This document shows, piece after piece, positions 16,285 through 24,114 of a stretch of 26,528 nt of DNA. Position numbers and translations under genes: made by a program. The stretch is taken from contig JASFQI010000021.1 in the NCBI GenBank assembly GCA_050115555.1, forward strand, positions 1-26,528. Reading direction: 5' to 3'. Below the pieces are notes generated by a model. The model was not told the DNA's origin. It ran no database searches and saw only the letters and a program-made list of their open reading frames with translations. The DNA comes from JASFQI01 sp050115555 (GTDB lineage: Bacteria > Desulfobacterota > DSM-4660 > Desulfatiglandales > HGW-15). Position 1 is the first letter of the stretch; each line of letters starts with the position of its first letter.

Positions 16285-16926
16285 ATGATCTTTGATTACT
16301 CTCTTGCCCACTGGGTGGTCTTTTTTACTGCCGCTGTGTTATTAAATTTTTCGCCGGGACCGGATATGGCCTTTATCCTCGCTCAGACAGCAAAAGGAGG
16401 TGTGAAGGCCGGTTTTTCAGCAATGTTCGGCATTTGGAGTGGGGCGTTCATCCATGTCATCTTTGCTGCACTGGGCTTGTCTGCCATCCTGGCCACCTCT
16501 GCAGTCGCGTTTTCAGTCGTGAAGTGGGTCGGGGCTTTTTATCTCATCTGGCTTGGCATTCAAGCACTGCACTCGAAAGGATCTACTTATGCGGCCGGTG
16601 AAAAGACCTCTCCCAAGGGCCTGGGGAAAATTTAACGGCAGGGGGTGTTTGTTGCATCATTGAATCCAAAAGTTGCTGTTTTCTTTCTGGCATTTCTTCC
16701 CCAATTTGTGGAAGTAGGTGTAGGCCCGGCTCCTGCACAGCTGTGCCTTCATGGCTCCCTCATCATTGTCGTAGCGGCTTTCATCGAGCCGCCTTTGGTT
16801 ATTCTTGGCGGGAAGCTCACAAAGTATCTCAGCGAAAATGTCCAGGTATCCCGCTGGATGGATCGGGGTCTGGGAGTACTGTTTGTAGGGTTGGGTCTAA
16901 AATTAGCGACGAGTGACCGGATCTAG
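16285..16926 (+). pseudogene. LysE/RhtB-type amino acid exporter interrupted by an in-frame stop
   Basis: Residues 1-116 (MIFDYSLAHWVVFF, NFSPGPDMAFILAQT, GAFYLIWLGIQAL) match the first half of LysE/RhtB exporters. TAA 16633-16635 ends that frame. The continuation is in the same frame (16636-16926) and resumes with RQGVFVASLNPKVAVFFLAFLPQFV, the conserved centre of the family, and ends at 16926. Ignoring the stop, the gene would encode about 213 residues, the normal length. There is no frameshift, only one nonsense codon just before the RQG motif. GTG 16645 could restart translation with AGGGG beside it, but the fragment would lack the first transmembrane helices. LysE proteins export basic or neutral amino acids. 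Codons are more AT-rich than in neighbouring genes, suggesting acquisition by transfer. Confidence 0.78.
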
Positions 16927-17025
16927 AGGCATTTCGTACTTCAGGGGACATTCAGTCGACGCAAAAAGCAGCTCGCCTGATGTGTACTGATCAAGCTATG
17001 TGCCTGAGCAACTGGCGCACCCGGG

Positions 17026-17652
17026 TCACCGCCGCTTCCTGCGCAGGGCTCGAATCACGAGAGCGACCACGAGAGCGAGACCGCCCAGAACGGCGACAGT
17101 TGTGTTATATCGCGCCATAATGGTGGTGAGCTCTGTCTGCACGAGCTCCCATTGGGTTCCCAGAGAGTACCCCATAAAGATCCAGAGACCGTTCCAGACG
17201 GCACAGCTCAGGAGAGAGAGCGCGGCGACCGGCGCGGTTTTGAGTCGACTGATGCCGCCTGCAATGGAGACGGCGCTTCGAATCCCTGGAAGGAATCGGT
17301 TCAGGGCTACGAGCAAGTAGCCGTAACGCCGGAACCAGTCCTCGGCCCGCAGGATGGTTTGGGCTCGAAAGAAGCGGTAATCCTTTTCCAGGAAGTGACG
17401 ACGCCCCAATGCCCTTCCGATGGCAAAAAGGGTCAGGAACCCGGCCAGGCTGCCGGCGGTCGTTGCACCGAACACTCCGAGGAAATTGAGCCTTCCGACA
17501 CCTACAAGAAAAGCCCCAAGCGCTGTAATGGTGTCGCCGGGTATCGGGGGAAACAGGTTTTCGATGAAGGCGCACATCCCGAGTGCGACGTAGATCAGGC
17601 CGTCGGGAAGCGATTTCAGAAAATGGAAAAGGGTGTCGGGGTTCAGGTCCAT
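17026..17652 (-). CDS. DedA/VTT-domain membrane protein
   Basis: The 208-residue integral membrane protein has the DedA signature ENLFPPIPGDTITALGAFL (31-49) and the second conserved motif NRFLPGIRSAVSIAGG (118-133) with the Arg and Pro-Gly positions typical of the family. Four or more hydrophobic helices are visible. DedA proteins act as flippases or transporters for undecaprenyl phosphate and other phospholipids; which lipid is not evident. The C-terminus is strongly basic (RALRRKRR). ATG 17652 has GGAGG 15 nt upstream, too far to be convincing, but no better start precedes the conserved region. It converges on the broken exporter gene with about 100 nt between, in which I see no clear terminator. 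Confidence 0.9.
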   Translation of the reverse strand: MDLNPDTLFHFLKSLPDGLIYVALGMCAFIENLFPPIPGDTITALGAFLVGVGRLNFLGVFGATTAGSLAGFLTLFAIGRALGRRHFLEKDYRFFRAQTILRAEDWFRRYGYLLVALNRFLPGIRSAVSIAGGISRLKTAPVAALSLLSCAVWNGLWIFMGYSLGTQWELVQTELTTIMARYNTTVAVLGGLALVVALVIRALRRKRR

Positions 17653-17821
17653 GGCAGATGCGTAGAGCCTCCAGACAGGCTTCTCCTAAAAGCGTGGATC
17701 CTGGCGATCCTATGCTCCCCGATTGTGTCAGGGGAGGTTCACGCGGGCATTTGCCCGAAACACTTCCATGGATGGCATTACATAGGACGGGGACGCAGAA
17801 AACACAAGGCCTGTTTTTGCC

Positions 17822-17850
17822 TTGACTGCATGACGGGCATTTGTTACTCA
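17822..17850 (+). promoter_or_regulatory. Candidate promoter for the YfgM-like gene
   Basis: TTGACT (17822-17827) and TACTCA (17845-17850) are spaced by 17 nt, giving a predicted leader of about 25 nt before ATG 17880. The -10 box is a weak match. Confidence 0.35.
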
Positions 17851-17879
17851 GGAACCCCCGTGAGATAGGGAACCGAGCC

Positions 17880-18560
17880 ATGGCAAAAAAGATCAGCAGA
17901 AAAGAGCTTCTCAAAGGGCCGGACGAGTTCATGACGCTCAGCGAGCGGGCAGCGGCCTTTGTTCAGGGCCACATGAAGCAGATCAGCGCTGTGGGGATTG
18001 CCCTGGGCGTGGCGTGCCTTGTGTACCTCGGCACAACGTGGTACCTGGGGTATGCCGACCGCAGTGGACAGGAGGCCTACAACAAGGCCTACTACACGCT
18101 TCGAAAAGCGGACGCTGCAGAGCAGGAGCTCCAGGACCCCACAATGCCCATAAGCCTGTTCCAGGAGGTCACGGAAGACCACGGCCTGGCCAAGGTCAGT
18201 GATCTGGCACTGCCACAGCTGGCCCGCCTGAAGTTCCAGGAAGGACAGTACGACGAGGCGATTTCCCTTTACCGGGCGTATCAGTCCGAGATCCCGGCCC
18301 AGTCAAAGTACCAGGATATGGCGAGGCTAGCGCTCGGTGCCTGTTATGAGGCCAAGAAGGAGTATGCCCCTGCAATTGAGGAACTCCAGAAGCTGGAGGA
18401 AAACAAAGAGTCTCCGCTTCGCCAGCAGGCCCTTCTGAGCTTGATTCGTCTTTACAGGCTTGAGCAGAATCGGGAAAAGGCGGAGGAGATTTTGAGCACA
18501 TTCAGCGAAGATTATCCGGATTCCCCTTTTCTCGCGTTTGCGGAAAGCCTGCTCCAGTAA
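17880..18560 (+). CDS. YfgM-like single-pass membrane protein with TPR repeats
   Basis: The 226-residue product has a cytoplasmic basic N-terminus (MAKKISRKELLKGPDEF), one transmembrane helix at about 35-57 (ISAVGIALGVACLVYLGTTWYLG), and a periplasmic TPR-like region from about 95 to the end (LALPQLARLKFQEGQYDEAISLYRAYQ; DMARLALGACYEAKKEYAPAIEELQKL; LSLIRLYRLEQNREKAEEILSTF). This architecture is that of YfgM, an ancillary SecYEG subunit that passes clients to periplasmic chaperones, though many proteobacterial TPR proteins share it. No bamB or der gene follows, unlike the usual yfgM context, so the assignment rests on architecture alone. ATG 17880 is preferred to an upstream TTG because the basic, then hydrophobic, start fits and TAGGG lies upstream. 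Confidence 0.75.
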   Translation: MAKKISRKELLKGPDEFMTLSERAAAFVQGHMKQISAVGIALGVACLVYLGTTWYLGYADRSGQEAYNKAYYTLRKADAAEQELQDPTMPISLFQEVTEDHGLAKVSDLALPQLARLKFQEGQYDEAISLYRAYQSEIPAQSKYQDMARLALGACYEAKKEYAPAIEELQKLEENKESPLRQQALLSLIRLYRLEQNREKAEEILSTFSEDYPDSPFLAFAESLLQ

Positions 18561-18685
18561 TTTCTCCTTGATCCCGCGCGGGAATTCTCGTCTTTCGCTT
18601 TCCCATCCACCCCCTCGACGTGCTGCTGTGCGGCGGAGCGGACGCGGCCGTCGCTCTCGGAACCCCACGCCTCCCTCAAATTCTC

Positions 18686-18714
18686 TTGACAGGGTATAGC
18701 GGTTCGACTAGATC
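18686..18714 (+). promoter_or_regulatory. Candidate promoter for the acyl-CoA ligase-iorAB operon
   Basis: A perfect TTGACA (18686-18691) is followed after 17 nt by TAGATC (18709-18714), which matches the -10 consensus only in part. It would produce a leader of about 215 nt that includes two hairpins. Confidence 0.45.
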
Positions 18715-18774
18715 TTGCTTTGTACCTAGTTTCCATTCAGAAATGACTTTTTTCCGAAATTTCTTCGTTAATCT

Positions 18775-18819
18775 GCGGGGTTCCCCGCGTGATGTATTCG
18801 ATTACGCCTCCGCGTAATC
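18775..18819 (+). promoter_or_regulatory. Two adjacent perfect hairpins in the leader of the acyl-CoA ligase-iorAB operon
   Basis: GCGGGG-TT-CCCCGC (18775-18788) is followed by GATTACGC-CTCC-GCGTAATC (18800-18819). Neither is followed by a T-run, so they do not look like simple terminators. They lie about 120 nt before the ligase start, in a 375-nt gap (18561-18935) without a gene. I match them to no known riboswitch; a protein-binding leader or operator palindromes are possible. Confidence 0.45.
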
Positions 18820-18935
18820 CTTTGGATCTCCTGATTTTGCGAAAAATCTCTCATTTCTGTCATGGAAACCTCGACGGATCAATCATCGCGAACGGATGGG
18901 CACCACCTAACATGTAGCCATCGGAGAGAGCGACC

Positions 18936-20507
18936 ATGATCATCTCGGAAATACTGGCTCGAAACGCCAGGATGTATGGAGACGAAGTGGCCCTCGTGGA
19001 GCGTGAACCGGCAAGGAGCCTGCGGCGTGAGATCACATGGAAGGAGTTTGACGAGCAGGCCAACCGGATTGCAACCGCCCTCATGTCCCGGGGAATCGGA
19101 AAAGGGGATAAGGTCGTCCACCTCATGATGAACTGCCTCGAGTGGCTCCCTGCCTACTTCGGGATCCTGAGGACCGGGGCCTGGGCCGTGCCCCTGAACT
19201 TCCGCTTCCTCGCGGAGGACATCCGGTACTGCATCGACATCGCCGAGGGCAAGGCCCTGATCTTCGGTGAGGAGTTCATCGACCGGATCGATGCCATTCG
19301 AGACAACATTCCCTCTGTCGAGACGTTTGTTTTTGTAGGACCGGACGGGGTCAAGCCGGACTATGCAGAGCCGTTCCAGCGCTTTCTCGAGGGCGGAAGC
19401 CCGGAGGCTCCGGACGTGGCTGTGTCGCTTCTGGACGACGCGGCACTCTACTTTACGAGCGGCACGACCGGCCAGCCCAAACCGATTCTCCTCACCCAGC
19501 GCAACCTCGAGTTCTCGTGCATTCTCGAGAACCGCCACCACAACCAGACCCACAAGGACAACTTCATCTGTATCCCCCCGCTCTACCACACCGGGGCCAA
19601 GATGCACTGGTTCGGGAACTTCATCGTGGGTGCACCGGCCGTGATCCTCAAGGGCATCAAGCCGGAGTGGATCCTAGAGGCCATCTCCGAGGAAAAGGGC
19701 ACCATTGTCTGGCTGCTCGTACCCTGGGCCCAGGACATCCTCATTGCCATTGAAAACGGCGATGTGAAGCTCTCCGACTACAAGCTCGATCAGTGGCATC
19801 TCATGCATATCGGAGCCCAGCCCGTCCCTCCGAGCCTCATTCGAAACTGGAAGAACGTGTTCCCCCACCATGATTATGATACAAATTACGGACTGAGTGA
19901 GACCACGGGACCGGGATGCGTGCACCTGGGCATGGAGAACCTGCATAAGGTCGGGGCCATCGGGGTTCCAGGGTTCGATTGGGAGTGCAAGATCGTGGAC
20001 TCGGATCGAAAGGAAGTGCCCAAGGGGGAGCCTGGAGAATTGATGGTCAAGGGCCCGTGCGTGATGAAGGAGTACTACAAGAATCCCCAGGCCACCCAGG
20101 AGACGCTTTTCGACGGCTGGCTCCTGACCGGGGACATGGCACGGTTCGACGAGGACGGGTTCATCTGGCTCGTGGACCGGAAAAAGGATGTGATCATCAC
20201 GGGTGGGGAGAACATCTTCCCGGTGGAGATCGAGGACTTTCTCATGGAAAACTCGAACATCCAGGATGCCGCGGTTATCGGGATCCCGGACGAACGCCTG
20301 GGAGAGATCACCGCGGCCATCATCAAGGTCAAGCCCGGCAAGGAATTGAGCGAGGAGGACGTAATGAATTACTGTGAGGGCCTGCCCCGGTACAAGCGCC
20401 CTCGCAAGGTGTTTTTCGATGACGTGCCGCGCAATCCCACAGGGAAGATTGAAAAGCCGAAATTGCGGAAGAAGTATGCGGGAAGGATCGAGAGTTTTAA
20501 GGTGTAG
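18936..20507 (+). CDS. AMP-forming acyl-CoA ligase (aryl or fatty acid type)
   Basis: The 523-residue ANL-family enzyme has the phosphate-binding motif FTSGTTGQPKP at 173-183, NYGLSETTG, the LLTGDMARFDEDGFIWLVDRKKD hinge region, and NPTGKIEKPKLRKKY at the C-terminus with catalytic Lys504. The final residue of the first motif is Pro instead of the usual Gly. Enzymes of this kind convert a carboxylic acid plus ATP and CoA to acyl-CoA, AMP and PPi. Immediate linkage to iorA (41 nt) and iorB suggests the substrate is an aryl acid such as phenylacetate or indoleacetate, since IorAB makes aryl-acyl-CoA; this is inference. ATG 18936 is preceded by CGGAGAG. It is not of the PaaK phenylacetate-CoA ligase type. 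Confidence 0.88.
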   Translation: MIISEILARNARMYGDEVALVEREPARSLRREITWKEFDEQANRIATALMSRGIGKGDKVVHLMMNCLEWLPAYFGILRTGAWAVPLNFRFLAEDIRYCIDIAEGKALIFGEEFIDRIDAIRDNIPSVETFVFVGPDGVKPDYAEPFQRFLEGGSPEAPDVAVSLLDDAALYFTSGTTGQPKPILLTQRNLEFSCILENRHHNQTHKDNFICIPPLYHTGAKMHWFGNFIVGAPAVILKGIKPEWILEAISEEKGTIVWLLVPWAQDILIAIENGDVKLSDYKLDQWHLMHIGAQPVPPSLIRNWKNVFPHHDYDTNYGLSETTGPGCVHLGMENLHKVGAIGVPGFDWECKIVDSDRKEVPKGEPGELMVKGPCVMKEYYKNPQATQETLFDGWLLTGDMARFDEDGFIWLVDRKKDVIITGGENIFPVEIEDFLMENSNIQDAAVIGIPDERLGEITAAIIKVKPGKELSEEDVMNYCEGLPRYKRPRKVFFDDVPRNPTGKIEKPKLRKKYAGRIESFKV

Positions 20508-20548
20508 GAAGTGAGCCATACAAACCTTAGAAGAAGCAGGGGGAAAAA

Positions 20549-22399
20549 ATGCACAAACTATTGACCGACTCGCCAGGGAAAGAGATGCTGCTGCTGGGCA
20601 ACGAGGCGGTTGCCCGCGGTGCTCTGGAAGCGGGGGTCTCCTTTGCCACCTGTTACCCGGGGACGCCCTCTTCCGAAGTCCCCGAGCAGTTCTTCCGGAT
20701 CAGCCAGGAAACCGATCTCTACTTCGAGTACTCCACCAACGAAAAGGTGGCCCTCGAGGTTGGGGCGGGTGCCGCCTCCTGCGGGCTGCGCACGATGGTC
20801 ACCATGAAGCACGTGGGTATGAACGTGGCTGCGGATCCCCTGATGACCCTGGCTTACGTGGGCGTAAAGGGGGGCATGGTGATCCTGAATGCGGACGACC
20901 CGTTCATGTTCTCGAGCCAGAACGAGCAGGACAACCGTTACTATGCCAGGCTCTCCGGTCTGCCCATGCTGGAACCCACGAACACCCAGGAGATGAAGGA
21001 CATGACCATTGCGGCCTTCGAGCTCTCCGAAGAGCTCGGGCTCCCCGTCATCCTTCGGACCACCACCCGCCTGAACCATGTGCGGGGCGCTGTGAAACTG
21101 GGGGCGCTAAAACCCGTCCAGACCAAGGGTGAGTTCCAGAAAAGTCCCTTCCAGTTCGTGACGGTCCCGGCGGTGTCCCGCAACCTCCACAAGGTGCTCC
21201 TGGAAAAGTACGAAAAGGCCTCAGCCAAGTCCGAGGCCTGGCCTGAGAATCGCGTCACGGGCAGCGGTTCGTGGGGGATTGTGGCCAACGGCGTAAGTGT
21301 GAACTATGTCCGGGACGCCATTCAGGACCTCGGAATCGGGGACAAGGTCTCGTTCCTCCAGATCGGGTGGTCGTGGCCGCTTCCCAAGACTCGACTCACC
21401 GAGTTCCTCAAGAGCGTGGAAAAAGTCCTGGTGGTGGAAGAGCTCGAGCCGGTTATGGAAACCGATATCAAGGCCATTGCCCAGGAAAACGGCATCACGA
21501 TTCCCATCAAGGGAAAGGGGGTGGGCGGGCTTTCCCGTCTGTACGAGTACGACCCCCGAATGGTGCGAGAGGGCGTTGCGGAGTACTTCGGCGTGTCGCA
21601 TCAGGAAAAGGGCCAAGTGGATCTTTCCGACCTGCCCCAGCTCCCGGGTCGACCGCCCAACCTCTGCGCCGGCTGCCCCCACCGGGCCACCTACTATGCC
21701 GTGAAGAAGGTCTACGGCCCGGACGCCATCCATCCCACGGACATCGGGTGCTACACCCTGGGGCTGCTGCCGCCCATTTCCATGGCGGACTGGCTCATCT
21801 GCATGGGCTCCTCGGTGAGCTCCTCCTGCGGCTTTTCCAAGGCCAGCGACCAGAAGGTCGTCTCCTTCATTGGAGACTCCACCTTTTTCCACTCCGGCAT
21901 TACGGGCCTGGTGAATGCGGTCCACAACAACCACAAGTTCACGCTGGTTATTCTGGACAACGGCACCACGGCCATGACCGGGCATCAGCCCCACCCCGGG
22001 GTGAACACCGATCCCATGGGTGTGGAACTGACCCGGCTCTCCATTGAGGATGTGGTCCGGGGGTGCGGCGTCAAGGACGTGCATGTGGTCAAGCCCTTCA
22101 AGCTGAACAAGACCATCGAGGCCATCCAGGCTTCCAAGGATTACGACGGGATCTCCGTGGTCATCTCCGAGGAACTCTGTCCGCTGTTCGCCCGGGCCAC
22201 CGGTCAGATGCGGAAGACCAAGCCGTTCCGGGTGAATCATGACAAGTGCAAGGACCATCGGGACTGCATCAACCTCCTGGCCTGCCCTGCCATGTATCTC
22301 TGGGAGGAGAAGGTCAATATCGATAAGAACCTCTGTATCGGGTGCGCGGTCTGCGCCCAGGTCTGTCCGGAGAATGCCATCGTTCCGGTCAAGGACTGA
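20549..22399 (+). CDS. iorA: Indolepyruvate:ferredoxin oxidoreductase, alpha subunit
   Basis: The 616-residue product decarboxylates aryl 2-oxoacids oxidatively to aryl-acyl-CoA, reducing ferredoxin. Residues 15-190 are the pyrimidine-binding domain (GNEAVARGALEAGVSFATCYPGTPSSEVPE). The TPP/Mg site is GDSTFFHSGITGLVNAVHNN (442-461) and DNGTTAMTGHQPHPG (from 470). Residues about 564-616 form a ferredoxin domain: the last cluster motif is canonical (Cys596, 599, 602, 606), but the first reads Cys567-x2-His570-x2-Cys573-x5-Cys579-Pro, with His where I expect Cys. The ATG at 20549 has AGGGGG upstream. It is the middle gene of the ligase-iorA-iorB operon. Aromatic substrate preference is the family norm, not proved here. 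Confidence 0.96.
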   Translation: MHKLLTDSPGKEMLLLGNEAVARGALEAGVSFATCYPGTPSSEVPEQFFRISQETDLYFEYSTNEKVALEVGAGAASCGLRTMVTMKHVGMNVAADPLMTLAYVGVKGGMVILNADDPFMFSSQNEQDNRYYARLSGLPMLEPTNTQEMKDMTIAAFELSEELGLPVILRTTTRLNHVRGAVKLGALKPVQTKGEFQKSPFQFVTVPAVSRNLHKVLLEKYEKASAKSEAWPENRVTGSGSWGIVANGVSVNYVRDAIQDLGIGDKVSFLQIGWSWPLPKTRLTEFLKSVEKVLVVEELEPVMETDIKAIAQENGITIPIKGKGVGGLSRLYEYDPRMVREGVAEYFGVSHQEKGQVDLSDLPQLPGRPPNLCAGCPHRATYYAVKKVYGPDAIHPTDIGCYTLGLLPPISMADWLICMGSSVSSSCGFSKASDQKVVSFIGDSTFFHSGITGLVNAVHNNHKFTLVILDNGTTAMTGHQPHPGVNTDPMGVELTRLSIEDVVRGCGVKDVHVVKPFKLNKTIEAIQASKDYDGISVVISEELCPLFARATGQMRKTKPFRVNHDKCKDHRDCINLLACPAMYLWEEKVNIDKNLCIGCAVCAQVCPENAIVPVKD

Positions 22400-22469
22400 G
22401 GCAGGGGGCGCAATCTTAATGAGAGCGACCGTCATCCGTTGACACGTTTTCCGCAGCAAGGAGAGAGAG

Positions 22470-23057
22470 ATGGACACGAAGAGATGCGTATTCGTCGGTG
22501 TCGGAGGTCAGGGAAATCTGCTGGCTTCGCGTCTTCTGGGGGAAGCCGCACTGGCCGCCGGCATTCCGGCCGTTGTCAGTGAAATTCACGGCATGGCCCA
22601 ACGGGGCGGCGTGGTCGAATCGGCCGTCCTGATGGGGGAAGTCACGAGCCCGATCGTTTCAAACGCCGAGGCCGATGTGCTGGTGGGCTTCGAGCCCCTG
22701 GAAACGCTCCGGACCCTCGGGAAGTGCAGCAAGGACACGCTGGTCATTACAAACGTGCAACCCCTTCCTCCGTTCACCGTGTCCATTGGGCAGGGGTCCT
22801 ACCCGGCCGTGGACGGGGTGATGGACCTGATTTCCAAGAAGGTGGGCAAGGTCATATCCCTTCGCGGAAACGATCTGGCCGAGGAGGCCGGCAATCCGCT
22901 CAGTCTCAACATGGTCATGCTGGGGGCCCTGATCGGTTCGGGCGCTGTGGATATCAGTGCGGAAGGCATGAAGGAGACGATTTCCACCTCCACCAAAAAG
23001 GCCTTTCTGGAATCCAACCTCAAGGCCTTTGATGCGGGCATGAACAGCGCCAAGTAG
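22470..23057 (+). CDS. iorB: Indolepyruvate:ferredoxin oxidoreductase, beta subunit
   Basis: The 195-residue product is the partner of IorA and has the fold of the gamma domain of pyruvate:ferredoxin oxidoreductase, which contributes to CoA binding. The glycine motif GVGGQG is at 10-15 and the conserved SEIHGMAQRGGVVES segment at 37-51. Length is usual for IorB. ATG 22470 follows AAGGAGAG. It lies 70 nt after iorA with no terminator between, and a strong hairpin follows it, so it closes the operon. Confidence 0.95.
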   Translation: MDTKRCVFVGVGGQGNLLASRLLGEAALAAGIPAVVSEIHGMAQRGGVVESAVLMGEVTSPIVSNAEADVLVGFEPLETLRTLGKCSKDTLVITNVQPLPPFTVSIGQGSYPAVDGVMDLISKKVGKVISLRGNDLAEEAGNPLSLNMVMLGALIGSGAVDISAEGMKETISTSTKKAFLESNLKAFDAGMNSAK

Positions 23058-23129
23058 TTGTTCGCATCCAGGGCAGGGAAATCGCGCCGGCCGGAAGCAG
23101 GATGGGCGGGCGTGGAAGGGACCTATTAT

Positions 23130-23174
23130 GGGCGGAGATCGAGCGTGGGAGCGCTCGGTTCCCGCCCGTTTTCT
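23130..23174 (+). terminator. Intrinsic terminator of the iorAB operon
   Basis: GGGCGG (23130-23135) pairs with CCGCCC (23162-23167), enclosing a second stem CGAGCG (23140-23145) with CGCTCG (23152-23157) and a 6-nt loop. GTTTTCT follows. The hairpin lies between iorB and the convergent small gene and has no T-run on the other strand, so it serves iorB. Confidence 0.75.
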
Positions 23175-23190
23175 CGTCAGGGGGGGCTGT

Positions 23191-23523
23191 TCAGCGTTTG
23201 AGGACTCGCATGTGGCGTCGGCGAACGGCACGTTCCACAATGCGCAGGATTTCGGGCTCCAGGTCGTCCCATGTGATGTCCTGGATCTTTCGGACGCGGA
23301 TCTCCTTGGGCTTGAAACGAATCTGAGCGACCCCTGAAAGGGCCAGGATCTCCTTCACCACATGGGCACCGATGGTCCCCAGACGCGCCACGAGGCGGTC
23401 TTCATCCTCGGTCAGGGGCTTTTCAAAGGCCTCATGGAGTGGGTTGGTAATCTCGTCCTGGGTGAGGTAGGAACGGATCTCCTTGTTGGGATGGTGGTAC
23501 ACGCGTACGTCTTCGGAGTCCAT
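23191..23523 (-). CDS. Nfu/NifU N-terminal-domain-like small protein
   Basis: The 110-residue product resembles the N-terminal (Nfu_N) domain of scaffold proteins: a short strand VRVYHHPNKEIRSYL, a helical middle, and HVVKEILALSGVAQIRFKPKEIRVRK, which has the usual leader-to-GV-to-strand pattern of that domain. The tail DDLEPEILRIVERA is a helix. It has no cysteine, so it cannot itself hold an Fe-S cluster in the way the C-terminal NifU domain does; such stand-alone N-domains are of unknown role. ATG 23523 has AGGGG seven nucleotides upstream. Proximity to ferredoxin-dependent enzymes may be chance. The family call rests on pattern reading only. Confidence 0.6.
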   Translation of the reverse strand: MDSEDVRVYHHPNKEIRSYLTQDEITNPLHEAFEKPLTEDEDRLVARLGTIGAHVVKEILALSGVAQIRFKPKEIRVRKIQDITWDDLEPEILRIVERAVRRRHMRVLKR

Positions 23524-23636
23524 GGCAAGGCCCCTGCGGTGGGTGGTGAGCTCGAGTTCTCCGCTAGAGTATGAAGCGCCCGGCAGGGGGTGTCAAGCCG
23601 CATGCCTCTATTCCAGACCCGTCGAAAGGGCCGAAG

Positions 23637-23700
23637 GGCCGTGATCGTGACTCGTGATTCGTGTTCGTAAAGGCAAGACCCTTGTTTCATTCAGTCGCCT
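23637..23700 (+). repeat. Dispersed repeat, first half, second copy
   Basis: This matches 8112-8170 with only a few substitutions and a 2-4 nt indel: GGCCGTGATCGTGACTCGTG is identical, as is TTCGTGTTCGTAAAGGCA. It lies in a 782-nt gene-free gap (23524-24305). As at 8112, its minus strand encodes an ORF start reading M-K-(Q)-G-S-C-L-Y-E-H-E, which is a by-product of the repeat. Confidence 0.8.
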
Positions 23701-23868
23701 TCGGCACCATTCGGTCCTTCACCACCACAGGATCGTCAACAGGTCTACACCGTTCATTCCTGGAGCGGAGGCGGCGGGGGATCCGTCTCAAGGAGCGAGA
23801 CTCAGAGGCCGGGGATCGACTCGGGTCGTCGGTCTCCGGAGTTCCGGACCTGAAAGCGAGGGGTGTGT

Positions 23869-23938
23869 CGAAGCCCTCGTGGTGCAACTCCCTGAAGGGT
23901 GAAAAGCGTTCCCGAACGCCGACGATTCCCGCTCAGGG
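23869..23938 (+). repeat. Direct repeat, copy A
   Basis: The 70-nt segment containing CTGAAGGGTGAAA and CCCGAACGCCGACGATTCCC recurs at 24043-24114 with roughly 80 percent identity by eye. Copy A also contains the inverted arms GCGTTC and GAACGC, which copy B has lost. It separates the two displaced halves of the dispersed repeat. Confidence 0.7.
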
Positions 23939-23945
23939 CGGCCGA

Positions 23946-24009
23946 TTCAGACGCCACCGTACTCTGGCGGAGCGACGGCGAGAGGGATTCCCCCGATGCC
24001 GCAGCGGAC
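23946..24009 (+). repeat. Dispersed repeat, second half, second copy
   Basis: Positions 23946-23993 are identical to 8161-8208 over 48 nt, and the match continues with small changes to about 24009. Here it is about 245 nt away from the first half, whereas at 8112-8208 the two halves are joined. Confidence 0.85.
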
Positions 24010-24042
24010 AGCGTACCTTCTTCGCCTCGGATCAAGACGTTT

Positions 24043-24114
24043 CGATAAAGCCCTGTGATACAATTCCCCGAAGGGTGAAACGCCCTCCCGAACGCCGTCG
24101 ATTCCCGATCAAGG
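24043..24114 (+). repeat. Direct repeat, copy B
   Basis: This matches 23869-23938, sharing CGAAGGGTGAAA and CCCGAACGCCGTCGATTCCC with a few substitutions. The offset between copies is about 175 nt. The remaining 24115-24305 contains only the leader of the next small gene. Confidence 0.7.

Noticed and set aside
16633..16645. Frameshift in the LysE-type gene
   Set aside because: Both halves are in the same frame (360 nt apart, a multiple of three); the lesion is a stop codon only.
18568..18585. Possible terminator after the YfgM-like gene (TCCCGCGCGGGA palindrome)
   Set aside because: The palindrome has no loop and no T-run after it.
21221..22477. 418-codon minus-strand frame
   Set aside because: It is antisense to iorA, which has complete TPP and ferredoxin motifs.
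23637..24114. CRISPR array in the repeat-rich gap
   Set aside because: Repeats differ in type and spacing, only two copies each, and there are no regular spacers or cas genes.
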